Shown here piece by piece: positions 1 to 9,037 of a stretch of 64,000 nucleotides of DNA. The notes below the pieces were generated by a model. The model worked only from the letters and a program-made list of their open reading frames with translations. It made no database searches and had not been told where the DNA came from. Origin of the DNA: Methylococcus mesophilus (GTDB taxonomy: Bacteria; Pseudomonadota; Gammaproteobacteria; Methylococcales; Methylococcaceae); NCBI RefSeq assembly GCF_026247885.1, contig NZ_CP110921.1, positions 1,855,001 to 1,919,000 on the forward strand. The letters are read 5' to 3'. A program made the translations under genes and the position numbers. Numbering within the stretch: the first letter of the stretch is position 1; each line of letters begins with the position of its first letter.

Positions 1-252
1 GGCCGGGAACCGGCGGTGGATGCCTCGCTCGAGGTGATCCGCAAGGAAATGGCCGCGGTCTACCGCGACATGCGTGCGGGCCGGATCGACTGCAACGACG
101 GCACCCGCCTGGCCTATGTGCTCGACATGCTGCGCAAGACGCATGAATCCAACGTCGTGAAAAACCGGCTGGGCGCTCTGGAAAAGGCCATGGGCGTGAA
201 ATCCGACACCGGTCCGGAATGGCTGGGACTGCCGTTCGGCAATTCCGACTGA
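1..252 (+). CDS. Hypothetical protein, 5' end outside window
   Basis: The reading frame is open from the first base of the window, so the start is missing. The visible part is a small, charged, probably helical protein with a region around RAGRIDCNDGTRLAYVLDML and a short C-terminal tail. It resembles small conserved proteins of unknown role that accompany phage or plasmid genes, but I recognise no named domain. It lies about 100 bp upstream of the asparagine-synthase-like gene on the same strand. A GTG at 16 could be read as a start, but coding continues upstream of it. Confidence 0.55.
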   Translation, partial: GREPAVDASLEVIRKEMAAVYRDMRAGRIDCNDGTRLAYVLDMLRKTHESNVVKNRLGALEKAMGVKSDTGPEWLGLPFGNSD

Positions 253-353
253 AGGCACGGCCGGCAAGCGCGAGCTGCCGCAAATACGGCCCCCATCGAC
301 GCGACCGGGCGGCGACGCTCTCTCCCATACCGACTTTTCAAGAACCTGCCACC

Positions 354-2174
354 ATGTGCGGCATCGCCGGCCTGTTCAATTGCAATGTCCCCGCCGACAA
401 GATCCTACTCGAAAACGCGGTAGCCAAGCTGGCCCACCGTGGCCCCGACGACCGGGGCGTGTTCCTCGACGGCCGCTTCGGCATGGGACATACCCGCCTC
501 TCGATCATCGACCTGACGGGCGGCCATCAGCCGCTGTTTTCCGAAGACCGCAAGCTGGCGCTGATCGCCAACGGCGAGATCTACAACTTCGTCGAACTGC
601 GCGCCGAACTGGAGGCTCTGGGCCACCGATTCCAGACCCATTCGGATTCGGAGGTGATCCTTCAGGCCTACCTCGCCTTCGGGGAGTGCTTTTTGGAGCG
701 CATCCAGGGCATGTTCGCCTTTGCGCTGTACGACGCCGCCGAAGGACGGCTGATCCTGGCCCGCGACCGTTTAGGGATAAAGCCGCTGTTCCTGGCGCAA
801 CTTCCGGACGGCATAGCCTTCGCCTCCGAGCTCAAGGCCCTGCTGCCGCTGCTCGACCGGCCGCCCGAGATCGATCCGGAGGGACTGGCCCAGTATTTCC
901 AGAACCAGTTTTCCACCGGCGACACGACGGTCCTGCAAGGCGTGGAGCGGGTGCTGCCGGGCGAAGCCGTAGTCGTCGAAGCCGGCACAGTGACCCGCCG
1001 CTTCCGCTACTGGTCGCCGCTGAGCGTGCGCACGGGAGAGCTGAATTTCGACGAAGCCGCGCAACGCTTCGATGCGCTGATCGAACGGGTGATGGCCGAG
1101 CACGTGCGCTCGGACGTGCCGTTCGGGCTGTTCTTGTCCGGCGGCGTCGACTCCTCCCTGCTGCTCGCCCTGCTGACCCGGTATTCCGGCGAGCCCATCC
1201 GCACCTTCTCGGTCGGTTTTCCCGGCACCTCGCTGACCGACGAACTGCCACTGGCCGAAGGCCTGGCCAAGCGTTTCGGCAGCCGCCACCGCGAGATCCG
1301 TCCCGATCCCAAAGACATCTTCCACAGCCTGCCGTTGACCGTGTGGGCGGCGGACGAACTGATGCGTGACAACGCCAACCTGCCGACCTCGCTGCTGGCC
1401 CGAGCCGCGGGCGAAGAACTGAAAGTGGTGTTCTCCGGAGAAGGCGGGGACGAGGTGTTCGCCGGCTACGGGCGCTACCGGGCCTCGACGTTCGAACGGC
1501 TGTTCAAGGGACTGCTGGCGCCCGGCTCCGGCGGCTTCCGTACCCGCGGCAGCTTCCGCGGACGTTGGCCGAAGACCCTGTTCGGTCCCGCACTGCTGGC
1601 TGCCTCGCAACACGCCCGGCGCCCGGTGCTGGAGTCCTGGCGGGAGACACCGCGCCAATGGAGCGATCTGCAGCGGATGCAGTACGTCGACCTCCGCCAC
1701 GCATTGCCCGACAACCTGCTGGTCAAAGCCGACCGCATGCTGATGGCCTGGGGCGTGGAGGGACGGGTGCCGTTCCTGGACCACCGTGTCGTCGAATTCG
1801 GCCTGAGCCTACCCGACCGGCTCAAGGTCGAGGGACGCCAGGGCAAGCTGTTCCTCAAGCGCTGGGGCGAGCGGCTGGTGCCTGCGGATCAGCTCTACGC
1901 CAAAAAGAGGGGCTTCCACGTCCCCCTCGGCGAATGGCTGGACGAGCCTTTCCTCAAACGGCTGAACCAAATCCTGCCGGACCACCCGGCACTCGCGCCT
2001 TGGCTCAAACCCGACGGCATCCGCACGCTGATCGCCGGCTGCCGCGACGAGCGCCAGGGCAGCACCATGCTCTGGACGGTGATCCAGTTCGCGATCTGGC
2101 ACCGGCTGTTCATTTCGGGCAAAGGAGAGCGGCCGGCGGCCCTGGCCGATCCCTTGGACATCCTGCAGAGCTGA
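354..2174 (+). CDS. asnB: Asparagine synthase (glutamine-hydrolysing) / amidotransferase
   Basis: 606 aa. It transfers amide nitrogen from glutamine to an acceptor carboxylate, aspartate in classical AsnB. The start at 354 is chosen because translation then begins MCGIAG, exposing Cys2 as the N-terminal nucleophile of the class II glutaminase; the longer frame upstream would bury it. The glutaminase domain fills about the first 200 residues. The synthetase domain carries the PP-loop SGGVDSS near residue 262 and a GEGGDEVFAGY segment. It sits 4 bp upstream of a GT4 glycosyltransferase, so it may modify a polysaccharide or glycan precursor rather than serve bulk asparagine synthesis. This is inference from context, since many exopolysaccharide loci carry such paralogues. 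Confidence 0.9.
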   Translation: MCGIAGLFNCNVPADKILLENAVAKLAHRGPDDRGVFLDGRFGMGHTRLSIIDLTGGHQPLFSEDRKLALIANGEIYNFVELRAELEALGHRFQTHSDSEVILQAYLAFGECFLERIQGMFAFALYDAAEGRLILARDRLGIKPLFLAQLPDGIAFASELKALLPLLDRPPEIDPEGLAQYFQNQFSTGDTTVLQGVERVLPGEAVVVEAGTVTRRFRYWSPLSVRTGELNFDEAAQRFDALIERVMAEHVRSDVPFGLFLSGGVDSSLLLALLTRYSGEPIRTFSVGFPGTSLTDELPLAEGLAKRFGSRHREIRPDPKDIFHSLPLTVWAADELMRDNANLPTSLLARAAGEELKVVFSGEGGDEVFAGYGRYRASTFERLFKGLLAPGSGGFRTRGSFRGRWPKTLFGPALLAASQHARRPVLESWRETPRQWSDLQRMQYVDLRHALPDNLLVKADRMLMAWGVEGRVPFLDHRVVEFGLSLPDRLKVEGRQGKLFLKRWGERLVPADQLYAKKRGFHVPLGEWLDEPFLKRLNQILPDHPALAPWLKPDGIRTLIAGCRDERQGSTMLWTVIQFAIWHRLFISGKGERPAALADPLDILQS

Positions 2175-2178
2175 ACCC

Positions 2179-3303
2179 ATGAGCGTTTCCGAACTGTCCA
2201 TTCCTCGCCGCCTGGCCATCTTCGCCTCCTTCTCCGGCCAGGGCGGCGTGGAGAAGATGATCGCGAACCTGGCCGCCGGGTTCCTCGACGCCGGTGTCGC
2301 CGTGGATCTGGTGCTGGCGCGCGCCCAGGGGGAGCACCTGGATGCGATCCCTGCCGGCGTGCGCATCATCAAGCTGAACGTCCGCCACACTTTCACCGCC
2401 CTGCCGGGCCTGGCCCGCTACCTCCGCGAAGAGAAACCGGACGCCATCCTCGCCGCCAAGGACCGCGCCATCCGGGTGGCCCTGCTCGCCCGCCGGCTGG
2501 CCGGCTCAAATGCGCGACTGGTGGGACGGCTGGGCACGACGGTCTCGGCCGCCCTCCAAGGTAAGGGCCGGCTGAGGGAACTGGCCTGGTTCAGCGGCAT
2601 GCGGCTGTTTTATCCCCACATGGACGCGATCGTCGCGGTCTCCCAGGGCGTGAAAGACGACATCCTCGCCATCACCGGCCTGCCCTCCGAACGGGTCCGG
2701 GTCATCCGCAATCCCGTCATCACCCCGGAACTGGAACGGCAGGCCGTCCTCCCTTGCGAACACCCCTGGCTGAACGATCCGGCCGTCCCCGCGATCGTCG
2801 GCATGGGGCGACTGACCCGTCAGAAAGGATTTCCCGATCTCATCGCCGCCTTCGCCCGGCTCCGCCGGGACCGTGTCTGCCGCCTCGTCATCGTCGGCGA
2901 GGGCGGAGACCGGGAAAAACTGGAGCGGCTGGCGGAGGAACTCGGCGTGAGCGGAGACGTAGGCTTCACCGGCTTCCTGGCAAACCCCCATGCCCTGATC
3001 GCGCGCTGCAGCCTGTTCGTGCTGTCCTCGCTGTGGGAGGGTTCGCCGAACGCCCTGACCGAAGCGATGGCGCTGGGCCGGCCGGTCGTCTCGACCGACT
3101 GCCCCAGCGGCCCGGCGGAATTGCTGGACGGCGGCAGATACGGGCCACTGGTGCCGGTCGGCGATGTCGAAGCGCTGGCCGCGGCCATGGCGCATGCGCT
3201 GGATCACCCGCTGCCGCCGCAGACGCTACGGGCAGCCGTATCCGAATACACGGCGGCGATCAGCGCGCAGAGATACCTGGAAGCGCTGGGCCTTATGCGT
3301 TGA
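2179..3303 (+). CDS. GT4-family glycosyltransferase
   Basis: 374 aa. Predicted retaining glycosyltransferase with GT-B fold. The N-terminal half begins with a glycine-rich acceptor-side loop (FSGQGGVEKM). The C-terminal half carries the donor-binding features of GT4: GMGRLTRQKGFPDLI, VIVGEGGDREKLE, and the EGSPNALTEAMALG segment containing the E-x7-E motif. It has no signal peptide or clear TM segment, so it is likely a cytoplasmic or peripheral enzyme. It follows the asnB-like gene by 4 bp and probably shares its transcript. Its 3' end overlaps the convergent SDR gene by 11 bp. Donor and acceptor sugars cannot be read from sequence. Confidence 0.88.
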   Translation: MSVSELSIPRRLAIFASFSGQGGVEKMIANLAAGFLDAGVAVDLVLARAQGEHLDAIPAGVRIIKLNVRHTFTALPGLARYLREEKPDAILAAKDRAIRVALLARRLAGSNARLVGRLGTTVSAALQGKGRLRELAWFSGMRLFYPHMDAIVAVSQGVKDDILAITGLPSERVRVIRNPVITPELERQAVLPCEHPWLNDPAVPAIVGMGRLTRQKGFPDLIAAFARLRRDRVCRLVIVGEGGDREKLERLAEELGVSGDVGFTGFLANPHALIARCSLFVLSSLWEGSPNALTEAMALGRPVVSTDCPSGPAELLDGGRYGPLVPVGDVEALAAAMAHALDHPLPPQTLRAAVSEYTAAISAQRYLEALGLMR

Positions 3304-4168
3304 CACAGGCCGCCAGACCGCTCTCCAGATCGGGATAGAGCAGCTTGGGTTGCAACTCCCTCGTCATCCGGCCGGTGTCGAGCCGCTTGGACTCTTCGAG
3401 AAACGACAGCATGGCCGGGGTCAGGACGCGCCTGGCCTCCTCCAGGGAAATCGCGGGCGGCCGCGGCAAGCCGAAGCGGTCGGCGACCCGATAGAAATAA
3501 TCGGTCATGGTGGTAGGGTGGCCATCACTGACGTTGTACACGCCCTCGGCTGCAGGCCGCTCGGCCGCGGCGAAACACACATTGGCCAGATCGTCGGCAT
3601 GGATGCGGTTGGAATAGGGACTCTCCTCCTCGCGTACGACCGGGACGCCCGCGCGTATGCGCTCCAGCGGCAAACGCCCCGGCCCGTAGATGCCCGGCAC
3701 CCGCAGGATCACCGCAGTGATGCCGTGCCGGAGGCCCCAGGTTCCAAGATACTGTTCCGCCGCCCAGCGCCGCCGGGAGCGCTCGGTTCGGGGATTGGGA
3801 GCCCGGTTCTCGCTCACCCAGTCCCCGCCGCAGTCGCCATAGACGCCGCTGGTGCTGATGTAAACCACCTTCTTGGGCAGACTCCCTTCCGGCAGGCTTT
3901 CGAGCAAAGCCGCCAGCCGCGGATCGCCTGTGCCGGAAGTCGGCGGCGGGGCGAGATGATACAGCGTGATCCAGCCACCCTTCAGACCGGCCAGGGAATC
4001 GGGCTTGTCCAGATCGCCGGCTATTGCGCCGATACCCTGCGCCGCCAGCCGCGCCGCCGTCTCCGGCGAACGGGCCATACCGAGTACCCGTTGACCTGCA
4101 GCCAGTTCCAGCCGGGCCACCCGGCTGCCGATGTCGCCGCAGCCGACGATCAGGACCGTTCGCGTCAA
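3293..4168 (-). CDS. SDR-family NAD(P)-dependent epimerase/dehydratase-like protein (YeeZ-like)
   Basis: 291 aa. The Rossmann fold is opened by VLIVGCGDIGSRVAR, a GxGxxG dinucleotide-binding loop at residues about 6-15. A YISTSGVYGDCGG segment matches the extended/atypical SDR active region, and LRVPGIYGPGR and HADDLANVC are typical of the family. The catalytic YxxxK pair is not intact after the SGVYG tyrosine, as in the YeeZ group, so dehydrogenase activity is uncertain. It begins 5 bp downstream of the orn stop and is probably co-transcribed with it. The 3' end overlaps the convergent glycosyltransferase gene. Confidence 0.82.
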   Translation of the reverse strand: MTRTVLIVGCGDIGSRVARLELAAGQRVLGMARSPETAARLAAQGIGAIAGDLDKPDSLAGLKGGWITLYHLAPPPTSGTGDPRLAALLESLPEGSLPKKVVYISTSGVYGDCGGDWVSENRAPNPRTERSRRRWAAEQYLGTWGLRHGITAVILRVPGIYGPGRLPLERIRAGVPVVREEESPYSNRIHADDLANVCFAAAERPAAEGVYNVSDGHPTTMTDYFYRVADRFGLPRPPAISLEEARRVLTPAMLSFLEESKRLDTGRMTRELQPKLLYPDLESGLAACVNA

Positions 4169-4173
4169 GGCGT

Positions 4174-4719
4174 TCAGATCTTGAGCACGGTGTCGCGGTA
4201 ATACCGTAGTTCCGCGATGGACTCGCGGATGTCGTCCAACGCCCGATGGGTGCTCTGCTTCTGCAGGCCCTCCTTCAGCGCCGGCGCCCAGCGCTCAGCC
4301 AGGATCTTCAGCGTCGACACGTCAAGGTTGCGGTAGTGGAAATAGGCCTCCAGCCTGGGCATGCAGCGCGCGAGGAAGCGGCGGTCCTGGCAGATGCTGT
4401 TGCCGCAGATCGGGGATTCGTTCGGCGGCACCCATTCGCCGACGAAACCGAGCGTCAGCCGCTCGGCCTCGGCTTCGTCGACCGTGCTCCGCCGCACCCG
4501 CTCGATCAGCCCGGATTCGCCGTGCTGCTTGCGATTCCAGTCGTCCATGCGATCCAGCACCGATTCCGGCTGGTGGATCGCCAGCACCGGGCCTTCGGCG
4601 AGCACGTTGAGCTGGCTGTCGGTGATGATGGCGGCGATCTCGATGATGGCGTCGTTCTGGGTATCCAGCCCGGTCATCTCCAGATCGATCCAGATGAGAT
4701 TTTGTGCGTCCTGAGCCAT
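4174..4719 (-). CDS. orn: Oligoribonuclease
   Basis: 181 aa. 3'-5' exoribonuclease of the DEDDh family that degrades 2-5 nt RNAs and pGpG to mononucleotides, completing RNA turnover and c-di-GMP breakdown. The motif I acidic residues lie in [11 protein letters not shown] near the N-terminus. The conserved SICQDRRFL region and a late [11 protein letters not shown] segment supply the remaining catalytic Asp and His. The start at 4719 (MAQDAQNL) is preferred over the longer frame to 4770 because the family begins just before motif I. The protein has normal family length. It is the first gene of a two-gene unit with the YeeZ-like SDR. Confidence 0.95.
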   Translation of the reverse strand: MAQDAQNLIWIDLEMTGLDTQNDAIIEIAAIITDSQLNVLAEGPVLAIHQPESVLDRMDDWNRKQHGESGLIERVRRSTVDEAEAERLTLGFVGEWVPPNESPICGNSICQDRRFLARCMPRLEAYFHYRNLDVSTLKILAERWAPALKEGLQKQSTHRALDDIRESIAELRYYRDTVLKI

Positions 4720-4819
4720 ACCGGTCCTTCTAAATGTCTGACTGTCCAAACTTGTCAGGGATTTTATCAAAGGCTACCCTCTAGCGCCGATTGACGAAAC
4801 CGATACCCAATAACACCGC

Positions 4820-6061
4820 ATGAATACCTTCACCACCCTGTTCCTGGCGGCCCTGGCCGTCTCCTCCGGCATCGAATACTGGCTGGCCCGGCGCCAGGCC
4901 AGCCATGTGCGCCTGCACCGCGACCGTGTGCCGGAAGCGTTCCGGGACAGCGTGTCGCTGGAGGACCACCGGAAGGCGGCGGACTACACCCTGGCCAAGG
5001 GCAGCCTGGGTGACGTGGGGCGGATCGTCGGCATCGTGATCCTGCTGGGATTCACCCTGGGAGGCGGGATCGACGCCATCGCCCAGCTCTGGAGCGGTTT
5101 CGAGCTCTCACCGATCGCCACCGGCGTCGGCGTTGTGCTGACGACACTGCTAGTTTCGCAATTCCTGGAGCTGCCGCTGAGCCTCTACCAGACCTTCCGG
5201 GTCGAGGAGCGCTTCGGCTTCAACCGCACCACGCCGCGCCAGTTCGCTATCGACTTGGGGCTACAGACCGCGCTTTCCGTCGTCATCGGCGGCCCCTTGC
5301 TGGCGCTGATCCTGTGGGTGATGGACAGCTCGGGCGCGCAGTGGTGGATCCTCGCCTGGGCCATCCTGATGGCGTTCTCGATCCTGATGAGCTGGGCCTT
5401 CCCGACCTTCATCGCCCCCTTGTTCAACAAGTTCACCCCACTCGCGGACACGACACTCAAGGCGCGCATCGAGGCCCTGCTCGAACGCTGCGGCTTCCAC
5501 GCACAAGGCATCTTCGTCATGGACGGTTCCAAGCGCTCCGGCCACGGCAACGCGTATTTCACCGGCATCGGCAACAACAAGCGCATCGTGTTCTTCGACA
5601 CCCTGGTCGACTCGCTCAACCATGACGAGATCGAAGCCGTCCTCGCCCACGAACTCGGCCACTTCAAGCGCCGCCACGTGCTGAAGATGCTGGCCGGCAC
5701 GTCGCTGGTGACATTGGCGGGCTTCGGCCTGCTCGGCTGGCTGAGTGGCGAGGGCTGGTTCTATCAAGGCCTCGGCGTCAGCGAGCAATCCAATGCCATC
5801 GCTTTGCTGCTGTTCATGCTGGTATCGCCGGTGTTCTCGGTCTTCCTTCAGCCGATCATGGCCTATGTGCAGCGGCGCTACGAATTCGAGGCCGACGATT
5901 TCGCCGCCGGCCATACCCGCGCCCGCTATCTCGTCAACGCCCTGGTGAAACTCTACCGCGAGAACGCCAGCACCCTCACACCGGACCCGCTGTACGCCGC
6001 TTTCCACTACAGCCACCCGCCCGCCGCGATACGCATCGACCACCTGGCCGCGAAAATCTAG
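4820..6061 (+). CDS. M48 family metalloprotease, Ste24/CAAX prenyl protease 1-like
   Basis: 413 aa. Predicted polytopic inner-membrane zinc protease. The HExxH zinc motif is visible in AVLAHELGHFKRRH, and the third ligand glutamate is in RYEFEADDFAAGH, which also matches the M48 consensus. Several hydrophobic segments flank the active site, and the N-terminal half shows the membrane domain typical of Ste24p homologues. In bacteria, where CAAX proteins are rare, the group is thought to act in membrane-protein quality control. The stop codon overlaps the GTG start of rsgA by one base (TAGTG), indicating translational coupling. Confidence 0.92.
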   Translation: MNTFTTLFLAALAVSSGIEYWLARRQASHVRLHRDRVPEAFRDSVSLEDHRKAADYTLAKGSLGDVGRIVGIVILLGFTLGGGIDAIAQLWSGFELSPIATGVGVVLTTLLVSQFLELPLSLYQTFRVEERFGFNRTTPRQFAIDLGLQTALSVVIGGPLLALILWVMDSSGAQWWILAWAILMAFSILMSWAFPTFIAPLFNKFTPLADTTLKARIEALLERCGFHAQGIFVMDGSKRSGHGNAYFTGIGNNKRIVFFDTLVDSLNHDEIEAVLAHELGHFKRRHVLKMLAGTSLVTLAGFGLLGWLSGEGWFYQGLGVSEQSNAIALLLFMLVSPVFSVFLQPIMAYVQRRYEFEADDFAAGHTRARYLVNALVKLYRENASTLTPDPLYAAFHYSHPPAAIRIDHLAAKI

Positions 6062-6981
6062 TGGCGGCCCCTTCCGTCATGGAGAAAGTCCGGGAGGGGC
6101 GGGTGGTCTGCCATCTCGGCAAGGGGCTGGCGGTGGAGGACGGAAACGGCCATATCGTGTTGTGCCACACCCGGCGCCGGCTGGGCGACGCCGCCGTCGG
6201 CGATCATGTGCTCTGGGAACCCTGTGAAGGCGAGCAAGGCCGGGTGCTGGAAATCCTGCCGCGCCGTTCGAGCCTGGTGAGGCCCGCTTACGGCGGGCGC
6301 GTGCGCATCGTTGCGGCCAACCTGGACCGGGTCTGCGTGGTCCTGGCGCCGGAACCCGAACCGGACTGGCTGCTCGCCGACCAGATTCTGGCGGTGTGCG
6401 AGCGCCGGAGCATCGGGGCGCTCCTCGTCCTCAACAAGACCGATCTGCCGGGCGCGCCAGCGCTGGACGAGGCCTTGCGCGATTATGAGTCCGCCGGCTA
6501 CGACGTGTTCCGTATCAGCACACGGGCCGGAGCAGGACTGGATACCCTGAAACAGGTCCTGCACACCGGCTGCAGCATGCTGAGCGGCCAGTCCGGCGTC
6601 GGAAAATCTTCGCTGACCAACGCACTGCTGCCGGACCGGAATTTGCGGGTCGGCGAACTCTCCGCCCACAGCGGGCTGGGCCGCCATACCACCACCTCGG
6701 CGACGCTCTACCATTTGCCCGAGGGGGGAGAACTGATCGACAGTCCAGGCGTCGCCGTGTTCGGCCTGGCCGAGATGGCGCCTGCGGAGCTCGCGCAGGC
6801 TTACCGCGATTTCCGGCCCTATCTGGGCAAATGCCGCTTCAACGACTGCCGCCATGTCAAGGACAAGGGATGTGCGGTGCGCGAAGCCGTTGAAGCCGGA
6901 ACGCTCTCGTCGGCCCGCTACGAACGCTACCTCAAGCTGCTGGATCGGCTCGGTTCGGCCGTGGAGTTCAGCGGCGGCTGA
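6061..6981 (+). CDS. rsgA: Ribosome small-subunit-dependent GTPase A
   Basis: 306 aa. Circularly permuted GTPase that binds the 30S subunit and helps release late assembly factors. Domain order visible: N-terminal OB fold, then G4 (LNKTDLPG), G1 P-loop (GQSGVGKSSLTN), G3 (DSPG), and a C-terminal zinc module with cysteines and histidine in KCRFNDCRHVKDKGC. The G4-G1-G3 order is the hallmark of the permutation. The GTG at 6061 overlaps the upstream stop; an ATG at 6079 is a possible alternative. The protease-rsgA coupling suggests co-expression. Confidence 0.95.
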   Translation: MAAPSVMEKVREGRVVCHLGKGLAVEDGNGHIVLCHTRRRLGDAAVGDHVLWEPCEGEQGRVLEILPRRSSLVRPAYGGRVRIVAANLDRVCVVLAPEPEPDWLLADQILAVCERRSIGALLVLNKTDLPGAPALDEALRDYESAGYDVFRISTRAGAGLDTLKQVLHTGCSMLSGQSGVGKSSLTNALLPDRNLRVGELSAHSGLGRHTTTSATLYHLPEGGELIDSPGVAVFGLAEMAPAELAQAYRDFRPYLGKCRFNDCRHVKDKGCAVREAVEAGTLSSARYERYLKLLDRLGSAVEFSGG

Positions 6982-6984
6982 GAC

Positions 6985-7314
6985 TCATGGCCGGGAATAA
7001 AGGACATTGCAGGCCGTCTGGATCTGCTGGGCGGCAAATGCGCTGGACACATCTTCCCCGTATTTCAGGATGCATCCGGTCGGTGTCCCGTCCAGCGGCT
7101 CATCCACGGAAAGGCTCTCGGGAAAATCGGCGAGGCAGATTTTCATGATTTCCTGAGCCACCTGGTCGTTTTTCACATCCTCCATGCCGTAAAGAATGCA
7201 CTCCCAATAGCTCGACGGCCCGGTTAGCCCCGCCACGGCCGACGCCGGGCCAAGCAACAGCAGTGCAAGCAGCGGCGGGATTCTGGGTAACACGGGCGGG
7301 CATTCCGTCATCAT
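6985..7314 (-). CDS. Small secreted cysteine-containing protein, function unknown
   Basis: About 109 aa from the ATG at 7314; ATGs at 7311 and 7338 are alternatives. The N-terminus has a hydrophobic stretch (PPLLALLLLGPASAVAG) that reads as a Sec signal peptide. The mature part contains two related units: one beginning ECILYGMEDV and ending with a Cys-containing helix, the second beginning GCILKYGEDV and ending QTACNVLY. Each has two cysteines about 15 residues apart, suggesting two disulfide-bonded helical hairpins in the periplasm. It converges with rsgA. I do not recognise the family. Confidence 0.65.
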   Translation of the reverse strand: MMTECPPVLPRIPPLLALLLLGPASAVAGLTGPSSYWECILYGMEDVKNDQVAQEIMKICLADFPESLSVDEPLDGTPTGCILKYGEDVSSAFAAQQIQTACNVLYSRP

Positions 7315-7415
7315 GAAAAAGAGCAAGGATGATAACATTCCCAATCAAGCGGGAACGCGGCGGGTAACCGCCGGCCTCCTGGACGGACTTTGATTTCAAC
7401 ACCGGACCACTCCCC

Positions 7416-7826
7416 ATGACGCATCCGACGCCAGAACTCGTTTCCATCGTCCACGACAAGGTTCCCAACCGGATTCGCTTCCGGGTGCCGCTCATCCGGT
7501 ACCGGCAGACCTACGCCGAAATCCTCAAGCAGTCGATCCTCAGGGACGCGGCTGGCAAGGGCATTTATCACGCCGAGCCCAACATCACGACCGGGACTCT
7601 GCTCGTCAAGTATCATCCGGCCATTCACGACGAAACCCAAGTGGTGGAACTGGTGCGCTCGACCGTGGAAAACCTCTCGACGGGAAGCATAGAAATCTCG
7701 GCCAAGCACAAGAATCCTCGCATCGGCAAGATGAGGCCGGGGGCATTCTTCACCCGGGAACTGGTCGTGAGTATCGTCGGCAACGTGGTGGCCGGCCTCA
7801 TTCTCGCCATCGTCGCCACCCGCTGA
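7416..7826 (+). CDS. HMA_2-like domain protein with C-terminal membrane anchor
   Basis: 136 aa. Residues about 8-95 have the ferredoxin-like pattern of the HMA_2 family (heavy-metal-associated-like domain lacking the metal-binding CxxC): a start resembling VPNRIRFRVPLIR, a central GIYHAEPN segment and a TGTLLVKYHP strand. The last about 20 residues (VSIVGNVVAGLILAIV) form one hydrophobic segment, so the domain is probably tethered to the inner membrane. No cysteine pair is seen, so direct metal binding is doubtful. It stands alone between a convergent ATP-grasp gene and the divergent small secreted protein. Confidence 0.7.
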   Translation: MTHPTPELVSIVHDKVPNRIRFRVPLIRYRQTYAEILKQSILRDAAGKGIYHAEPNITTGTLLVKYHPAIHDETQVVELVRSTVENLSTGSIEISAKHKNPRIGKMRPGAFFTRELVVSIVGNVVAGLILAIVATR

Positions 7827-7835
7827 CGGGATGGT

Positions 7836-8984
7836 TCATCGGCGCAGGAGGCGCTTCACGGCCTGCCGCCAACGCAGGGGCAGAAAATGGGTAAAAACCC
7901 GGCGCAGATAAGCAGCCATCAGCAGAGGATCGCTCCAGGGCGCATCGCTCCAACACCGCAAGAAACTGTTGAGTTCGCGTTCGCTGACGGCACGGTAAAG
8001 GCTTTGCGGGAACAGGTGGATCACAGCGCCGCACGCCTCCGGGAGACGCTCCCGACACCCGGCTCCGCACGTGCCTTCGAGCATGGCGCGGAAGCTGCCC
8101 GCGAAGCTGACCCTTGAATGCGCGTCGAGGTGGTAGGTCGGCGTGGGCCTGGGGTTGAATTCGATCAGATACACACGGTCCCGTTCTGCATCATGCATCC
8201 AGTCCACTCCCGCGAAACCGTGGAATCCGCTCAGGGCCCCTACGCCGGTGAGCATCAGCCCGATATCCCGGTGGGACATCGCCTCGCGGGCGCAGGAAGA
8301 CGCCAGCGGCGTCGGCCAGCACAGCCGGGAATTCCAGGACTGCCAGCACACCGGCGCGCCACGGTCGAACAGCACGTCGGAGGAACCGACCCGGCCGTCG
8401 ACAAACTGCTGCACGAGCATCACGCCATTGCCTTCATACAGCAGTTCGAAGGCAGCCTTCAGTTCAGCCTCGTCCGCCACTTTGCGTACGCCAGAACCGC
8501 TGCAACCGTACGGACTCTTGAGCATGACGGGATAGCCCATGGCCCGCACCGCAGCCTCGACTTCGGCAAAACCGGTGCAGATTTCGGATTTCGGAATGGT
8601 TAATCCCGCCGCGCCTGCCGCCTGCTGGAAAGCCGATTTCGACAGGATCACCTCGACGGCGTCGCCGCGGTGGTCGACCGGAAACCAGCCGTCCAGCCAT
8701 GCCTCGCCACGATGCCGGGCAACCGCCGTGAGGGTAGGTTCGTCGCCGATGATGATGTGGTGGAAATCTGATTTCCGTTCGGCCAGAAACGCCTCGAGCT
8801 GGCCGGCCAACGTTTCCGGCTCCACCGCCGTGGCGACGTGGCTGGCGACGTAACGCGACCGCGCTACCGCCAGTCCCGGCGGCGCCAACAGCGTCACCCG
8901 GCAGCCGGCATCGTGCAGAAGACGCGGAAACCGGGCGATGCCGACCGCATCGATGCCAACGACCAGCAGAACTTCGAAACCCAT
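7836..8984 (-). CDS. ATP-grasp domain protein
   Basis: 382 aa. The ATP-grasp core is visible from a KSAFQQAAGAAGL segment through VMLKSPYGCSGSGVRKV (ATP-binding lysine and glycine loop), VMLVQQFVDG, and the late YLIEFNPRPTPTYH strand that supplies the metal-binding Glu and Asn. The N-terminal third looks like a pre-ATP-grasp Rossmann-like domain. Such enzymes ligate a carboxylate to an amine or thiol through an acyl-phosphate; the substrate here is unknown. It lies alone on the minus strand, its 3' end close to the convergent HMA_2-like gene. Confidence 0.85.
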   Translation of the reverse strand: MGFEVLLVVGIDAVGIARFPRLLHDAGCRVTLLAPPGLAVARSRYVASHVATAVEPETLAGQLEAFLAERKSDFHHIIIGDEPTLTAVARHRGEAWLDGWFPVDHRGDAVEVILSKSAFQQAAGAAGLTIPKSEICTGFAEVEAAVRAMGYPVMLKSPYGCSGSGVRKVADEAELKAAFELLYEGNGVMLVQQFVDGRVGSSDVLFDRGAPVCWQSWNSRLCWPTPLASSCAREAMSHRDIGLMLTGVGALSGFHGFAGVDWMHDAERDRVYLIEFNPRPTPTYHLDAHSRVSFAGSFRAMLEGTCGAGCRERLPEACGAVIHLFPQSLYRAVSERELNSFLRCWSDAPWSDPLLMAAYLRRVFTHFLPLRWRQAVKRLLRR

Positions 8985-9037
8985 CTGGCCTCCTTGCAGC
9001 CGATCGCTTCATCCCGCGCCGGTGCCTTCGAAGCGGG

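Noticed and set aside
771-1784. Long minus-strand frame opposite asnB (337 codons)
   Set aside because: It is antisense to a gene with complete motifs; composition follows high-GC shadow frames and no domain is seen.
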